Assembly: GCA_016792585.1 (NCBI GenBank)
Contig: JAEULB010000092.1
Location: 26,204-90,203, forward strand
DNA from: Rhodospirillaceae bacterium
GTDB taxonomy: Bacteria; Pseudomonadota; Alphaproteobacteria; SHVZ01
Direction of reading: 5' to 3'
DNA length: 64,000 nt
Of this stretch, positions 51,556 through 61,021 are shown one piece after another. The position numbers were made by a program, and so were the translations under genes. The notes under the pieces are model-generated. The model saw only the letters and a program-made list of their open reading frames with translations, was not told the DNA's origin and did not search any database. The stretch's first letter is position 1, and each line of letters starts with the position of its first letter.

Positions 51556-52821
51556 ATGCGCATCGAGATCCTCTGCACCGGCGACGAGGTGCTGACCGGA
51601 AAGATCGTCAACTCGAACTTCAGCTACATGAGCCAGAAGCTGGAGGATGTCGGGCTCACGGTCGTCTGGGGCACCACGGTCGGCGACGACCGGGAAAGGC
51701 TGCTGGAAGCCTTCAGGCTCGCCGCGGGACGCGCCGACGCGGTGATCGTCAATGGGGGCTTGGGCCCCACGGTCGACGACCTCTCGCAGGAGATCGCGGC
51801 CAAGGCGGCGGGCGTCGAGCTGGTCCTGAACCAGGAATGGCTCACCAGGATGGAGGACTTCTTCACCCGCCGCTCGCGCGTCATGCCGCCGAACAACAGG
51901 AAACAGGCAATGCTGCCGGCGACGGCCGAGATCCTCGATAACCCGATCGGCACCGCCTGCGGCTTCGCCGTCGACATCGGCAAGGCGCGCTTCTTCTTCA
52001 CGCCCGGCGTGCCGCGCGAGCTTCGCCGGATGCTGGAGGAGCAGATCGTGCCCAGGCTTCTCGCCAAGGCGGGCCGCGCGGTCACGATCCACTTGAAGCG
52101 CTTCCACTCCTACGGCCTCGGCGAATCCCATGTCGACACGCTCTTGACCGGCATCGAGGAGATGTCGCCGGACGGCAGCATCAAGCTGGGCTTCCGCGCG
52201 CACTACCCGCAGCTCGAGACCAAGCTGCTGGTACGCGGATCCGACATGGATGACGTGCGGAGGAAGCTCGCACCCGTGGAGGCCGAGGTGCGCAAGCGCG
52301 TCGGCAACTTCATCCTCGCCGAGGACGACCAGACGCTCGAAGGCGTGGTGCTGAAGACCCTGGCCGACCGCCGCCACACGCTGGCGATCGCCGAGACCTT
52401 CACCGGCGGCCAGGTCGCCGCCCGGATCTCGCACCTCGCCGGCGGCGAGCACGTGTTCAAGCGCGGCATCGTCTCGCGCGACCTCGCCCAGGTGCGCGCC
52501 AGCGCCGGACTGGAGGCATCGGCGGGTCCGGCGACGGTCGATGCCGCCGCCGAGATCGCCAACGCCTTCCGCGAGAAGTCGGGCGCCAGCCACGCGCTCG
52601 CGGTGCTGGTCGACCTCGACGAGGGCGCCGACCGGATCGAGCTCGGCGGCACCATCGCGATCGCGATCTCGACTCAAGCCGAGACCGTCACCCGAAATGC
52701 CCGCCTGCTCGGCGGCCGCGAATGGGTGCGCCTCGGCGCCGTCGAGATGGGCCTCGACTGCCTCAGGCGCTTCCTTCAGGGCCTGCCGGTCGACGAGAAG
52801 ATCGACTTCGAGAAGAAGTAG
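51556..52821 (+). CDS. cinA: CinA-family protein with degenerate C-terminal deamidase domain
   Basis: The 421-residue protein joins an N-terminal molybdopterin-binding-like domain (CTGDEVLTGKIVNSN, NGGLGPTVDDLSQEI, FFFTPGVPRELRRMLEE) to a C-terminal CinA/PncC domain. In the latter the active-site AESCTGG reads AETFTGG and the VTYSN Tyr reads VSRDL, so two of the catalytic residues of NMN deamidase are changed. The N-terminal COG1058 half may hydrolyse ADP-ribose or CoA. The C-terminal half is probably structural. The role in competence implied by the name is not demonstrated here. Confidence 0.88.
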   Translation: MRIEILCTGDEVLTGKIVNSNFSYMSQKLEDVGLTVVWGTTVGDDRERLLEAFRLAAGRADAVIVNGGLGPTVDDLSQEIAAKAAGVELVLNQEWLTRMEDFFTRRSRVMPPNNRKQAMLPATAEILDNPIGTACGFAVDIGKARFFFTPGVPRELRRMLEEQIVPRLLAKAGRAVTIHLKRFHSYGLGESHVDTLLTGIEEMSPDGSIKLGFRAHYPQLETKLLVRGSDMDDVRRKLAPVEAEVRKRVGNFILAEDDQTLEGVVLKTLADRRHTLAIAETFTGGQVAARISHLAGGEHVFKRGIVSRDLAQVRASAGLEASAGPATVDAAAEIANAFREKSGASHALAVLVDLDEGADRIELGGTIAIAISTQAETVTRNARLLGGREWVRLGAVEMGLDCLRRFLQGLPVDEKIDFEKK

Positions 52822-52824
52822 CGG

Positions 52825-53907
52825 CTAGATCCCAGCCTGCTGGATCCGCCGCTCGTCGAGTCCCAGCTCGCGGGCGGTGGTCACCAGCGACTGCCAGATC
52901 TCGTCGGGGAGCGGGATTCCCTTGGCGAGGCGTTCCGCGCGCATGCGGGCCTCGGGCTCGCCCGGCACCAGCACTTCCTCGCCCGGCACCGGCTTCGCGG
53001 TCTTCACCCAGTCGACGAAGCGCGTGAGGTCGGGGGTGAGGAAGTTCGCCGGATCGACGATCTTCGGATCGACGTAGAACGACAGCATGCCGTTGGCGAA
53101 GCGGCGGCCCGGCGTCGCCGCCCCCGTACCAGTGAGCGCGCCGCCCAGCACTTCGCACATGAAGGCGAGGCCCGAGCCCTTGTGGTCGCCGAAGGCGCGG
53201 ATCGCGCCGGGGCCGCTCTTGTAGTCGCGGCCGCCGTTCGGATCGTAGTCGCCGTAGAGGAGATGCGGGTCGCCGCTCATCCGCCCGTCGGGGCCGATCA
53301 GCGCGTGGTCGGGGATCTTCTTGCCGCCCTTGCTCGCGACCAGCACCTTGCCTTCGGCGACGACCGAGGTGGCGAAGTCGAGGATCAACGGCGACTGGCC
53401 CGGACGCGGCACGCCGACGCAGTAGGGCGCGGTCGAGAAACGCCGCTCGGTCGCATTATACGGGGCCACCAGGATCGAGCCGGCGGCGTTGACGAAGTGG
53501 ACCGAGACGAGGCCGGCGGCCGCCGCCATCTCGGCCCAGTCGCCTACGCGGCCGATGTGGCCCGAGTTCCGGAGCGCCACGGCCGAAAGCCCCATCGCCT
53601 TGCACTTGTCGATCCCGATCTGCACGGCCTGGGGTGCGGCGGTCTGGCCGAAGCCGTAGCGCGCGTCGACGACGGCGAGGACCGGGGTCTCGACCGCGAT
53701 CTCGACCTTCTGGTCGGCGACGATCTGGCCGTCGTTCTTCATCTGCACATAGCGCGGCACGCGGACGACGCCGTGGCTGTCGTGCCCGGTCAGGTTCGCC
53801 TGCACCAGGTACTTGCCGACGCGCGTGCCTTCGGCGGCCGAGCAGCCGGCCTTGACGAAGATGTCGCGCACGAACTCCTCGAGCGCGCTCGCCTTCAGCG
53901 TCACCAT
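52825..53907 (-). CDS. Ldh-family (malate/ureidoglycolate-type) NAD(P)-dependent dehydrogenase
   Basis: The 360-residue protein belongs to the YlbC/ComC/MDH2 type, with an unusual NAD-binding fold: NLTGHDSHGVVRVPRYVQ with the catalytic His, VDARYGFGQTAAPQAVQ, LRNSGHIGRVGDWAEMAA and PLILDFATSVVAEGKVLVASKGG. Substrates in the family include malate, sulfolactate and ureidoglycolate; none can be chosen. It is 14 bp upstream of the convergent-side neighbour kup on the same strand and may be co-transcribed with it. Confidence 0.9.
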   Translation of the reverse strand: MVTLKASALEEFVRDIFVKAGCSAAEGTRVGKYLVQANLTGHDSHGVVRVPRYVQMKNDGQIVADQKVEIAVETPVLAVVDARYGFGQTAAPQAVQIGIDKCKAMGLSAVALRNSGHIGRVGDWAEMAAAAGLVSVHFVNAAGSILVAPYNATERRFSTAPYCVGVPRPGQSPLILDFATSVVAEGKVLVASKGGKKIPDHALIGPDGRMSGDPHLLYGDYDPNGGRDYKSGPGAIRAFGDHKGSGLAFMCEVLGGALTGTGAATPGRRFANGMLSFYVDPKIVDPANFLTPDLTRFVDWVKTAKPVPGEEVLVPGEPEARMRAERLAKGIPLPDEIWQSLVTTARELGLDERRIQQAGI

Positions 53908-53921
53908 TTCAGGATCCCCCG

Positions 53922-55880
53922 CTAGATCTCGACGGTGGTGCCGACCTCGACCACGCGGTCGGGCGGAAGCTTGAAGAAGTCCATGGCACTGGTCGCGTTG
54001 CGCGACATCCAGGCGAACAGCGTCTCGCGCCAGAGCGGCATGCCCGGGCGGATCGACGGCCGGATCGCCTCGCGGCTGAGGAAGAACGAGGTGTCGAACA
54101 GCTCGACCGGAAGCCCCTTGGATGCGCCAAGCTTCAGCGCGTTCGGCACGTCGGCGATGTCCATGAAGCCGAAGCGGACGACGACGCGCCAGAAGCCGGA
54201 GCCCATGTCGCGGATCTCCAGCCGGTCGGTCTCGGGCCAGCTCGGCACGTCGGAGGTCATCACCGTCAGCATGATATTGCGCTCGTGCAGGACCTTGTTG
54301 TGCTTCAGGTTATGCAGCAGCGCATGCGGCACCGTGTCCACCGACCCGGTCATGTAGATCGCGGTGCCGGTCACGCGATGGACCGACTTCTTGCTCGAGC
54401 GCAGGAACACGTCCATCGGGATCGTGTCGTCGCGCAGCCGTTCGAACAGCAGCTGGCGGCCCCGCTTCCACGTCGTCAGCAGGACGAAGAAGGCGAGCCC
54501 GATGCCGAGAGGGAACCAGCCACCGTCCGGGATCTTCACGAGATTGGCGCCGAGATAGGCGAGGTCGATGACCAGGAAGACGCCGAACAGGCTGACCGAC
54601 GACAGCAGCGTCCAGTTCGCGACCCGGCGCGCATAGAGATATGCCAGCAGCGTATCGATCGTCATCGTGCCGGTGACGGCGACGCCGTAGGCGGCGGCGA
54701 GGTTGGTGGTCGATCCGAAGCCGAGCACGAGCGCCACGACGAAGGTCCCCAGCGTCCAGTTGACGAACGGGATGTAGATCTGGCCGATCTCGGAGGAGGA
54801 CGTGTGCGCGATCTTCATGCGCGGCAGGAGGCCGAGCTGGATCGCCTGTTGGGTCACCGAGAAGGCGCCGGAGATGACGGCCTGCGAGGCGATGACCGCC
54901 GCCATCGTCGAGAGCACGACCATCGGCACCAGCGCCCATTCCGGCGCCAGGCTGTAGAACGGGTTGACGACGGCCTCGGGATTGTCGAGCAGCAGCGCGC
55001 CCTGGCCGAGATAGTTGAGCATCAGCGCCGGCAGGACGAAGAAGAACCATGCGCGACGGATCGGCTCCCGGCCGAAATGGCCCATGTCGGCGTAGAGGGC
55101 TTCGGCGCCGGTGACGGCCAGGACCACGGTGCCGAGCGTCAGGAACGCCTTCAGCCGGTCGGTGATGAAGAAGTCGATCGCGTAGGTCGGGCTCAGCGCG
55201 AACAGGATCGTCGGGTGCTTGGCGATGGCGACGATGCCGAGGACCGCGAGGGTCACGAACCACAGCACCATGATCGGGCCGAACAGCCGGCCGACATTGG
55301 CGGTGCCGCGTCGCTGGAGGACGAAGAGGCCGACCAGGATCGTGACGGTCATCGGCACGACGTAGTCGCTGAGCTTAGGTGCCGCCAGCGCCAGACCTTC
55401 GAGCGCGCCCAGGACCGACATCGCCGGCGTGATCATGCTGTCGCCGTAGAACAGCGCGGCAGCGAAGACTCCGAGAACCAGCACGAAGAACGACGTCCGC
55501 GTTCCCTGCACCGAGCGGCTGACCAGCGCCAGCAGCGCCAGGCTGCCGCCCTCGCCCTTGTTGTCGGCGCGCATGATGATCATCACGTACTTGATCGACA
55601 CCAGCACGGTGACCGACCAGAAGATCAGGGACAGCACGCCGTAGACGTGAGCGGCGGTCAGCTCGACCGAATGCGCGCCGAGGAAGCTCTCCTTCATCGC
55701 GTAGAGCGGGCTGGTGCCGATGTCGCCGTAAACGACGCCGATGGCGCCGAGCATGAGCCGGAGAGCGGGATTGGAGTGCGACGACGGACTGGACGCGTGC
55801 GACACGAAGGTCTCGCGGGAAGTTGCACCGGGCGTCGGGTCCGGCAGGCGGGTCGGCCCGGCCGGATCGAAGCGGGGCAT
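53922..55880 (-). CDS. kup: Kup-type low-affinity potassium transporter
   Basis: The 652-residue protein has about twelve membrane helices, starting at GAIGVVYGDIGTSPLYAMKE, the Kup signature, and a cytoplasmic tail. It takes up potassium with protons. The frame begins with about 40 polar residues before the first helix, a length seen in other members; a start nearer the helix is possible. It is followed by the Ldh-family gene. Confidence 0.96.
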   Translation of the reverse strand: MPRFDPAGPTRLPDPTPGATSRETFVSHASSPSSHSNPALRLMLGAIGVVYGDIGTSPLYAMKESFLGAHSVELTAAHVYGVLSLIFWSVTVLVSIKYVMIIMRADNKGEGGSLALLALVSRSVQGTRTSFFVLVLGVFAAALFYGDSMITPAMSVLGALEGLALAAPKLSDYVVPMTVTILVGLFVLQRRGTANVGRLFGPIMVLWFVTLAVLGIVAIAKHPTILFALSPTYAIDFFITDRLKAFLTLGTVVLAVTGAEALYADMGHFGREPIRRAWFFFVLPALMLNYLGQGALLLDNPEAVVNPFYSLAPEWALVPMVVLSTMAAVIASQAVISGAFSVTQQAIQLGLLPRMKIAHTSSSEIGQIYIPFVNWTLGTFVVALVLGFGSTTNLAAAYGVAVTGTMTIDTLLAYLYARRVANWTLLSSVSLFGVFLVIDLAYLGANLVKIPDGGWFPLGIGLAFFVLLTTWKRGRQLLFERLRDDTIPMDVFLRSSKKSVHRVTGTAIYMTGSVDTVPHALLHNLKHNKVLHERNIMLTVMTSDVPSWPETDRLEIRDMGSGFWRVVVRFGFMDIADVPNALKLGASKGLPVELFDTSFFLSREAIRPSIRPGMPLWRETLFAWMSRNATSAMDFFKLPPDRVVEVGTTVEI

Positions 55881-55981
55881 CCTTACCCTAAGTCGCGGCG
55901 CGCCGCATGATCTGCATCAACCCGGGCGTTGGCCATCTGTTCCCGTAGCCGGGCGTCATGGTTAACGCTGCGGCTGGTGTT

Positions 55982-57685
55982 TCACGGATGTTCCGGGCGG
56001 GCCCGAAGGAAATCGAAGTCGCAGCCGTGGTCGGCCTGGGTGATCTCCCTCGCATAGAGCCGATCGTAGCCACGGACGGGGGCGGAGGGCGACGGCAGCG
56101 GCCGGCGGGCCAGTTCCTCGTCCGGGACCATGAGATCGATTCGCCGGCCCTTGACCGAGAGCCGGATGCGGTCGCCCGACCGAACCTTCGCCAGCGGACC
56201 GCCGGACGCTGCATCCGGGGTCACATGCAGGACCACGGTGCCGAAGGCGGTGCCGCTCATCCGCGCGTCCGAGATCCGGACCATGTCCTTGACGCCCGCC
56301 TTCGCCAGCTTGGACGGGATCGGCAGGTAGCCCGCCTCCGGCATGCAGGAGACGGATGTCGGGCCTGCGTTCTTCATCACCAGGAAGTCGTCGGGCGTCA
56401 CGTCGAGCGCGGGATCGTCGATCCGACGCGCCAGATCCTCGAGCCCGTCGAAGACCACCGCCCTTCCCTCGCGCTCGAACAGGCGTGTATCGGCGGCCGA
56501 GCGCTTCAGGATCGCGCCGCGCGGCGCCAGCGATCCGAACAGTGCGACGAGACCGCCGTAAGGCAGATATGGATCGCTCAAGGGCCTGACGACCTTGCGG
56601 TCGACCCAGGCATCGGACTGGTGGAGGCGCTGGCCAAGCGTCTCGCCGGTGACGGTGAGGCAGTCGAGATGCAGCAGCGGCTTGAGCTCGCGCAGGACCG
56701 CGCCGACGCCGCCGGCCTCGAACAGGTTCTCCATGTAGTGCTGGCCGGTCGGCTTGAGGTCGACGATCACCGGCGTGCGGTCGGAAAGCTCGTTCAGCCG
56801 CTTGAGGTCGAGCTGGATGCCGACGCGCCCGGCGACCGCGGCAAGATGCAGCACCGCGTTGGTCGATCCGCCGACCGCGAGCAGCACGGTCAGAGCGTTC
56901 TCGACCGACTTCGGCGTGATCAGCTTGTCGGGCGTGAGCCCGCGCCGTGCCGCCTCCAGCGCTGCCATTCCAGACGCCTCTCCGGCGCGGAGCCGGTCGG
57001 CATGCACCGCCGGGATCGCCGCGGTGCCCGGCAACGCCAGGCCCAGGGTCTCGGCGATCGTCGCCATCGTGGAGGCGGTTCCCATCACCGCGCAGGTGCC
57101 GGCGGTGGTGGCGAGCTGGCTCTCGACCTTCTGGATTTCCTCCTTGCCGATCTCGCCGGCACGATAGCGGCCCCAGAAGCGGCGGCAGTCGGTGCAGGCG
57201 CCGAGCCGCTCGCCGCGATAGCCGGACGTCAGCATCGGCCCGGCGAGGAGCTGGATCGCGGGCTTGCCGGCGGACGCCAGCGCCATCAGCTGCGCCGGCA
57301 CCGTCTTGTCGCAGCCGCCGACCGCGACCACCGCGTCCATCGGCTGCGCCTTGATCATCTCCTCGGTGTCGAGGGCCATCAGGTTCCGGTACTTGAGGCT
57401 GGTCGGGGTCAGGAACACCTCGCCCAGCGAGATGGTCGGGAACACGACCGGCAAGCCGCCGGCCGCGAGCACGCCCCGCTTCACCGCCTCGATCAGCTCC
57501 GGCAGGTTCCTGTGGCAGTTGTTGTAGCCGCTGGACGTGTCCACGATCCCGACCACCGGGCGCGCCAGCATCGCTTCCGAATAGCCCATCGAGCGGGCGA
57601 AGGAGCGGCGGAGATAGAGGGCGAAATCCATGTCGCCGTAGTTGGTGAGGCCGCGGCCCAGGCCCTTGATCGTGTCGTCCGTCAT
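55982..57685 (-). CDS. IlvD/Edd-family dehydratase, sugar-acid type
   Basis: The 567-residue enzyme has VDTSSGYNNCHRNLPELIE, AVGGCDKTVPAQLMALASAG and TTAGTCAVMGTASTMATIAE, the three Cys sites that hold the iron-sulfur cluster in this family. The wording GGCDKT-PAQLM and FPTISLGEVF matches the pentonate/arabonate dehydratase branch better than IlvD of branched-chain synthesis. The start ATG at 57685 has GAGG 6 nt upstream and is preferred over one nine codons earlier. Without sugar-pathway neighbours the substrate is open. Confidence 0.88.
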   Translation of the reverse strand: MTDDTIKGLGRGLTNYGDMDFALYLRRSFARSMGYSEAMLARPVVGIVDTSSGYNNCHRNLPELIEAVKRGVLAAGGLPVVFPTISLGEVFLTPTSLKYRNLMALDTEEMIKAQPMDAVVAVGGCDKTVPAQLMALASAGKPAIQLLAGPMLTSGYRGERLGACTDCRRFWGRYRAGEIGKEEIQKVESQLATTAGTCAVMGTASTMATIAETLGLALPGTAAIPAVHADRLRAGEASGMAALEAARRGLTPDKLITPKSVENALTVLLAVGGSTNAVLHLAAVAGRVGIQLDLKRLNELSDRTPVIVDLKPTGQHYMENLFEAGGVGAVLRELKPLLHLDCLTVTGETLGQRLHQSDAWVDRKVVRPLSDPYLPYGGLVALFGSLAPRGAILKRSAADTRLFEREGRAVVFDGLEDLARRIDDPALDVTPDDFLVMKNAGPTSVSCMPEAGYLPIPSKLAKAGVKDMVRISDARMSGTAFGTVVLHVTPDAASGGPLAKVRSGDRIRLSVKGRRIDLMVPDEELARRPLPSPSAPVRGYDRLYAREITQADHGCDFDFLRARPEHP

Positions 57686-57780
57686 GTCGCCCTCGGGTTT
57701 CCCGTTAACCATTACCTTACTATTTCGCCGCTAGCTTCCAGCGCCTCGCGCGAGTTTGCGCGAAAAGGGAGTGAGCCCGC

Positions 57781-58491
57781 ATGAGCCGTTCGACCCGTCC
57801 GTTCACCGCCGAGCTCCAGCTCGCGCGCCGCGAGGGCCGTCCGCTCGAGCCCGAGGCGCGGCTCCATCAGGCGCCGGCCACCGTCACCGCCGATCTCGGC
57901 CCGATCATGGCCGCGATCCACGGCCTCGACGGCAAGCTCGAGAAGATGATCGGCATCGATCACCAGGAGATCGAGCGGATCCGCACCGAGATCAGCGACA
58001 TCGCCGGCCGCATCCGCACCACCAAGGCCGAGATCGCCCAGCTCCGCCACCCGCTCGCCACCGACGACAAGATCAACCAGGCCTCGAGCCAGCTCGGCCA
58101 GGTGGTGTCGGCGACCGAAGTCGCGACCAACAACATCATGTCGGCCGCAGAGCAGATCGACGAGGCGGTCGCCGAGCTGAAGACGCTCGTCACCGACGGC
58201 TACCAGATGGCGAAGGTCAACGACGTCGCCGACCAGGTCGTCCGCATCTACGAAGCCTGCAACTTCCAGGACCTGACCGGCCAGCGCATCACCAAGGTCG
58301 TGAAGACGCTCGCCTTCATCGAGGAGCGCGTCGCCAACATGATGGCGATCTGGGGCGAGGACGAGCTCAAGACCATGCCGCTGCCGCCATCGATCGAGAA
58401 GCAGGACGGCGACGTGGCCCTTCACGGCCCCGCCGGCGGCGACTCGACCGGCAACGCCAGCCAGGCCGACATCGACAAGCTGTTCGGCTAG
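57781..58491 (+). CDS. cheZ: Protein phosphatase CheZ
   Basis: The 236-residue protein has the CheZ active-site helix YEACNFQDLTGQRITKVVKT, whose Gln assists hydrolysis of CheY-phosphate, and a C-terminal QADIDKLFG resembling the CheY-binding tail of CheZ. The long helical hairpin between residues 45 and 190 fits the dimer fold. It ends motility signals by dephosphorylating CheY. No other chemotaxis gene is in view, so it is an orphan here. Its TAG stop shares CTAG with the convergent phosphatase gene. Confidence 0.92.
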   Translation: MSRSTRPFTAELQLARREGRPLEPEARLHQAPATVTADLGPIMAAIHGLDGKLEKMIGIDHQEIERIRTEISDIAGRIRTTKAEIAQLRHPLATDDKINQASSQLGQVVSATEVATNNIMSAAEQIDEAVAELKTLVTDGYQMAKVNDVADQVVRIYEACNFQDLTGQRITKVVKTLAFIEERVANMMAIWGEDELKTMPLPPSIEKQDGDVALHGPAGGDSTGNASQADIDKLFG

Positions 58492-59279
58492 CCGCGCCCG
58501 GCGTCCACCAGCTTCGCGATCACGTCCTTCAGGGCGGCGTTGGTGCCGAGCACCGGGCCGCCTTTGGTGAGTCCGTCGCCGACCAGGAAGTCGTTCGCCC
58601 AGCCGCCGGCCTCGTTGACCATCAGGATGCCGGCCAGGCAGTCCCACGAGTTGATGTGCCGCTCGAAGTAGGCGTCGGTCCGTCCGGCGGCGACGAAGGC
58701 GAGGCCGAGCGCGCCCGAGGCACAGCGACGGAAGCTGCTGCCGGCTTCCAGGATGCGGAGCCCGGTATCGGTGTAGTCCTTGTTCGGCCGCCGCTTCGAC
58801 CAGCCGAGCTCGATGGTCGAGTCCTCGATGCGGGACGTCGTCGTCACCTTCATCGGTGCGCCGTCGAGGGTGGCACCCTTGCCGAGGCGGGCCGCGAACA
58901 TCTCGCGGCTCATCGGCTGGTAGATCGCGCCGAGCTTGATCTTGCCGTCCTCGACGAAGGCGATCGAAACGCAGAAATGCGCGATGCCGCGGGCGAAGTT
59001 GGCGGTGCCGTCGATCGGATCGATCACCCAGACGCGCCGGCCGGGCGTGCCACCGGTCTCCTCGCCGAGGAACGTGTCGTCCGGGAAGGCCGCGCCGAGC
59101 TTGCCGGTGATCAGCCGCTCGACCTCGCCGTCGGCCTCGGTGATGAAGTCCTGAGGGCCCTTGAACTTCACGGTGAAGCTGGAGCGGTCGAGGAAGCGGC
59201 GGCGGGCGAGCTCGCCGGCTTCGCGCGCGATCGCCAGGAGAGCCAGTTCACGTTGGTCGAGGTCGCTCATCGCGGTCAT
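58488..59279 (-). CDS. Inositol-monophosphatase-family protein
   Basis: The 263-residue protein has the metal-binding EADGEVERLITG, GEETGG, and WVIDPIDGTANFARG, then NSWDCLAGILMVNEAGG, the complete IMPase signature. Bacterial members (SuhB-like) hydrolyse inositol phosphate or related sugar phosphates, or work in rRNA antitermination. The start ATG at 59279 overlaps the TGA of the upstream transporter gene as ATGA; an ATG at 59270 is the alternative. Confidence 0.92.
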   Translation of the reverse strand: MTAMSDLDQRELALLAIAREAGELARRRFLDRSSFTVKFKGPQDFITEADGEVERLITGKLGAAFPDDTFLGEETGGTPGRRVWVIDPIDGTANFARGIAHFCVSIAFVEDGKIKLGAIYQPMSREMFAARLGKGATLDGAPMKVTTTSRIEDSTIELGWSKRRPNKDYTDTGLRILEAGSSFRRCASGALGLAFVAAGRTDAYFERHINSWDCLAGILMVNEAGGWANDFLVGDGLTKGGPVLGTNAALKDVIAKLVDAGRG

Positions 59280-60142
59280 CCGAATCTGAGGTTCATGGTG
59301 AGAAGTCCGATCACGACGACAGCCGCGGCGACGATGCGCCGGCGGCCGAAGCTCTCGCGCAGAATGAAGGCGCCCATCAGGGTCGCGAACAGCACCGAGG
59401 TCTCGCGGATCGCGGCGACATGCGCCATCGCGCCGAGGCTCAAGGCCCAGATCGCGATGCCGTAGCCGCCGGTGGCGAGCATGCCGCCGACGGCACCGCG
59501 CCACCAGTGCACGCGGAGATGCCGGACCACGCCCCAGCCCCGGCGCTGCAGCGCCACGATCATCAGCCCCGGCCCCTCCAGGATGTTGAGCCAGACGATG
59601 TAGGCCAGCGGATCGCCTGAGACGCGCGCGCCGGTGCCGTCGGTCACCGTGTAGCCGGCGATCGTGACACCGGTGAGAGCGGCGAAGACGGCAGCGCGGA
59701 TGTCGACCCCACGCGGCAGACCGCGGCCGAAGGCGACGCCGGCGAGGCCGACCGAGACCAGCACGACGCCGATCGCCTCGCGAAACGAGAGATGCTCGGA
59801 GAGGAGCGCGCCGGAGAAGATCGCGACCAGGAGGGGACCCAAGCCGCGGGCGATCGGATAGACGAAGCTGAGGTCGCCATGCGCATAGGCCTGGAGCAGG
59901 AAGTAGTAGTAGAAGCAGTGGATGATCACCGAGGAGATCAGCCACGGCCAGGCCTCGGCCCTCGGGATCTCGACGAACGGCGCGAACAGGAGGCCGATCA
60001 CGGTCCCCGCGCCCATCACCACCGCCATGGTGACGAGGCGGTCGCTGTCGGATTTGACCAGCGCGTTCCAGGTTGCGTGGATCAGCGCCGCGGTCAGGAC
60101 CGCGCCGATGATCAGCGGATCGAGCTTGGTCTCGATGTTCAT
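59276..60142 (-). CDS. EamA/DMT-family transporter, outside the array
   Basis: The 288-residue membrane protein has about ten helices in two EamA repeats with HATWNALVKSDSDRLVTMAV and YPIARGLGPLLVAIFSGALLSE. It lacks the PLNESAALSF wording of the five-gene array, so it is a more distant family member, of the type with HATWN near the N-terminus. It is translationally coupled to the inositol-phosphatase-like gene downstream. Confidence 0.9.
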   Translation of the reverse strand: MNIETKLDPLIIGAVLTAALIHATWNALVKSDSDRLVTMAVVMGAGTVIGLLFAPFVEIPRAEAWPWLISSVIIHCFYYYFLLQAYAHGDLSFVYPIARGLGPLLVAIFSGALLSEHLSFREAIGVVLVSVGLAGVAFGRGLPRGVDIRAAVFAALTGVTIAGYTVTDGTGARVSGDPLAYIVWLNILEGPGLMIVALQRRGWGVVRHLRVHWWRGAVGGMLATGGYGIAIWALSLGAMAHVAAIRETSVLFATLMGAFILRESFGRRRIVAAAVVVIGLLTMNLRFG

Positions 60143-60174
60143 TCAGGCCCCTCGGACGGAGCCCGCGGCGGAAC

Positions 60175-60624
60175 CTACTTGGTTCCCTTCCAGAACCCGA
60201 TCTTCGAGCCCCGCGCCGCCATCTCGGCGGTCTGATAGTCGCCGCCGGTTTTCGGATCGGCGTTGGCCCAGCCGTTCCGCACCTGGACGTAGCCCAGGTC
60301 CTTGCCCTCCGCCTTGCAGAAGGCGGTCGGCTTCTTGTCGTCGGTGATTCCCTTGTCGACGCATGTCACCAGCTTGCCGTCGACCTGCTCGCGGAGATGA
60401 TTGAAGGCGGCATTGCCGCAGAGCCAGGGAAGCGCGCCGGCTATGCACTTCTGGTCCTTCGCCGGGCCGATGATGCCGAACAGGCGGTAGCGCCTGCCCG
60501 AGACTTCCAGGGTGTCGGCCGAAATGACGGTGGCGCGGCCACGGATCTCCTCTTGCGCGCGGGCCGGGGACACCGCGACAAAGGCGAAGCCCATTGCCAG
60601 GACGATGCGGAAGCCGATACGCAT
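60175..60624 (-). CDS. Staphylococcal-nuclease-fold protein, probably secreted
   Basis: The 149-residue protein starts with a signal peptide (MRIGFRIVLAMGFAFVAVSPARA-QEE), then an SNase-like OB fold: GRATVISADTLEVSGRRYRLFGI and LCGNAAFNHLREQVDGK. The usual GIDAPE stretch reads GIIGPAKDQ, so one catalytic acid is missing, and Cys pairs suggest disulfides in the periplasm. Nuclease activity is doubtful. An ATG six codons upstream is also possible. Confidence 0.78.
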   Translation of the reverse strand: MRIGFRIVLAMGFAFVAVSPARAQEEIRGRATVISADTLEVSGRRYRLFGIIGPAKDQKCIAGALPWLCGNAAFNHLREQVDGKLVTCVDKGITDDKKPTAFCKAEGKDLGYVQVRNGWANADPKTGGDYQTAEMAARGSKIGFWKGTK

Positions 60625-60706
60625 GACACAAATCCGTAACATGCAGGATGGCGACGGTCGAGCGCCGACGCGCCTGTAGGATAGCTCCGGGGGGAGACGA
60701 CAATCC

Positions 60707-61021
60707 ATGGACAAGCTGGTGGTCGAGGCGATCGGGCTGGTGGCGGTGATGATCGGGCTCGCCTCGCTGGTCCCGCAGCTCCTCAAGACCTGGCGCACAC
60801 GAAGCGCCGGCGATCTGTCGCTGGCCTGGCTGGTGCTGCAGGTGGTGGCCTACGGATTCGGCTTCGCCTATGTGCTGATGCTGGACGCCTGGGCCTCGAT
60901 CTTCGGCCACATCGTCGGCGGCAGCCTGACGGTCGGGCTGCTGCTGCTCAAGCTCCGCTTCGATTCGCGGGATTCCGGAAGACCACTCGCAGAAGCATCG
61001 AATCCGCCGGGTGCTGCCTGA
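60707..61021 (+). CDS. SemiSWEET-type PQ-loop transporter
   Basis: The 104-residue protein has three membrane helices and the PQ-loop LASLVPQLLKTWRTRSAGDL in the first, with FGFAYVLMLDAWASIFGH in the second. SemiSWEETs form dimers that let sugars or similar small solutes pass. The sugar is unknown. The 3' end overlaps the antisense GNAT remnant. GGGGGAG lies about 15 nt before the ATG. Confidence 0.85.
   Translation: MDKLVVEAIGLVAVMIGLASLVPQLLKTWRTRSAGDLSLAWLVLQVVAYGFGFAYVLMLDAWASIFGHIVGGSLTVGLLLLKLRFDSRDSGRPLAEASNPPGAA

Noticed and set aside
55982..57685. ilvD of branched-chain amino acid synthesis
   Set aside because: The motif wording fits sugar-acid dehydratases of the same family better, and no ilv gene is nearby.
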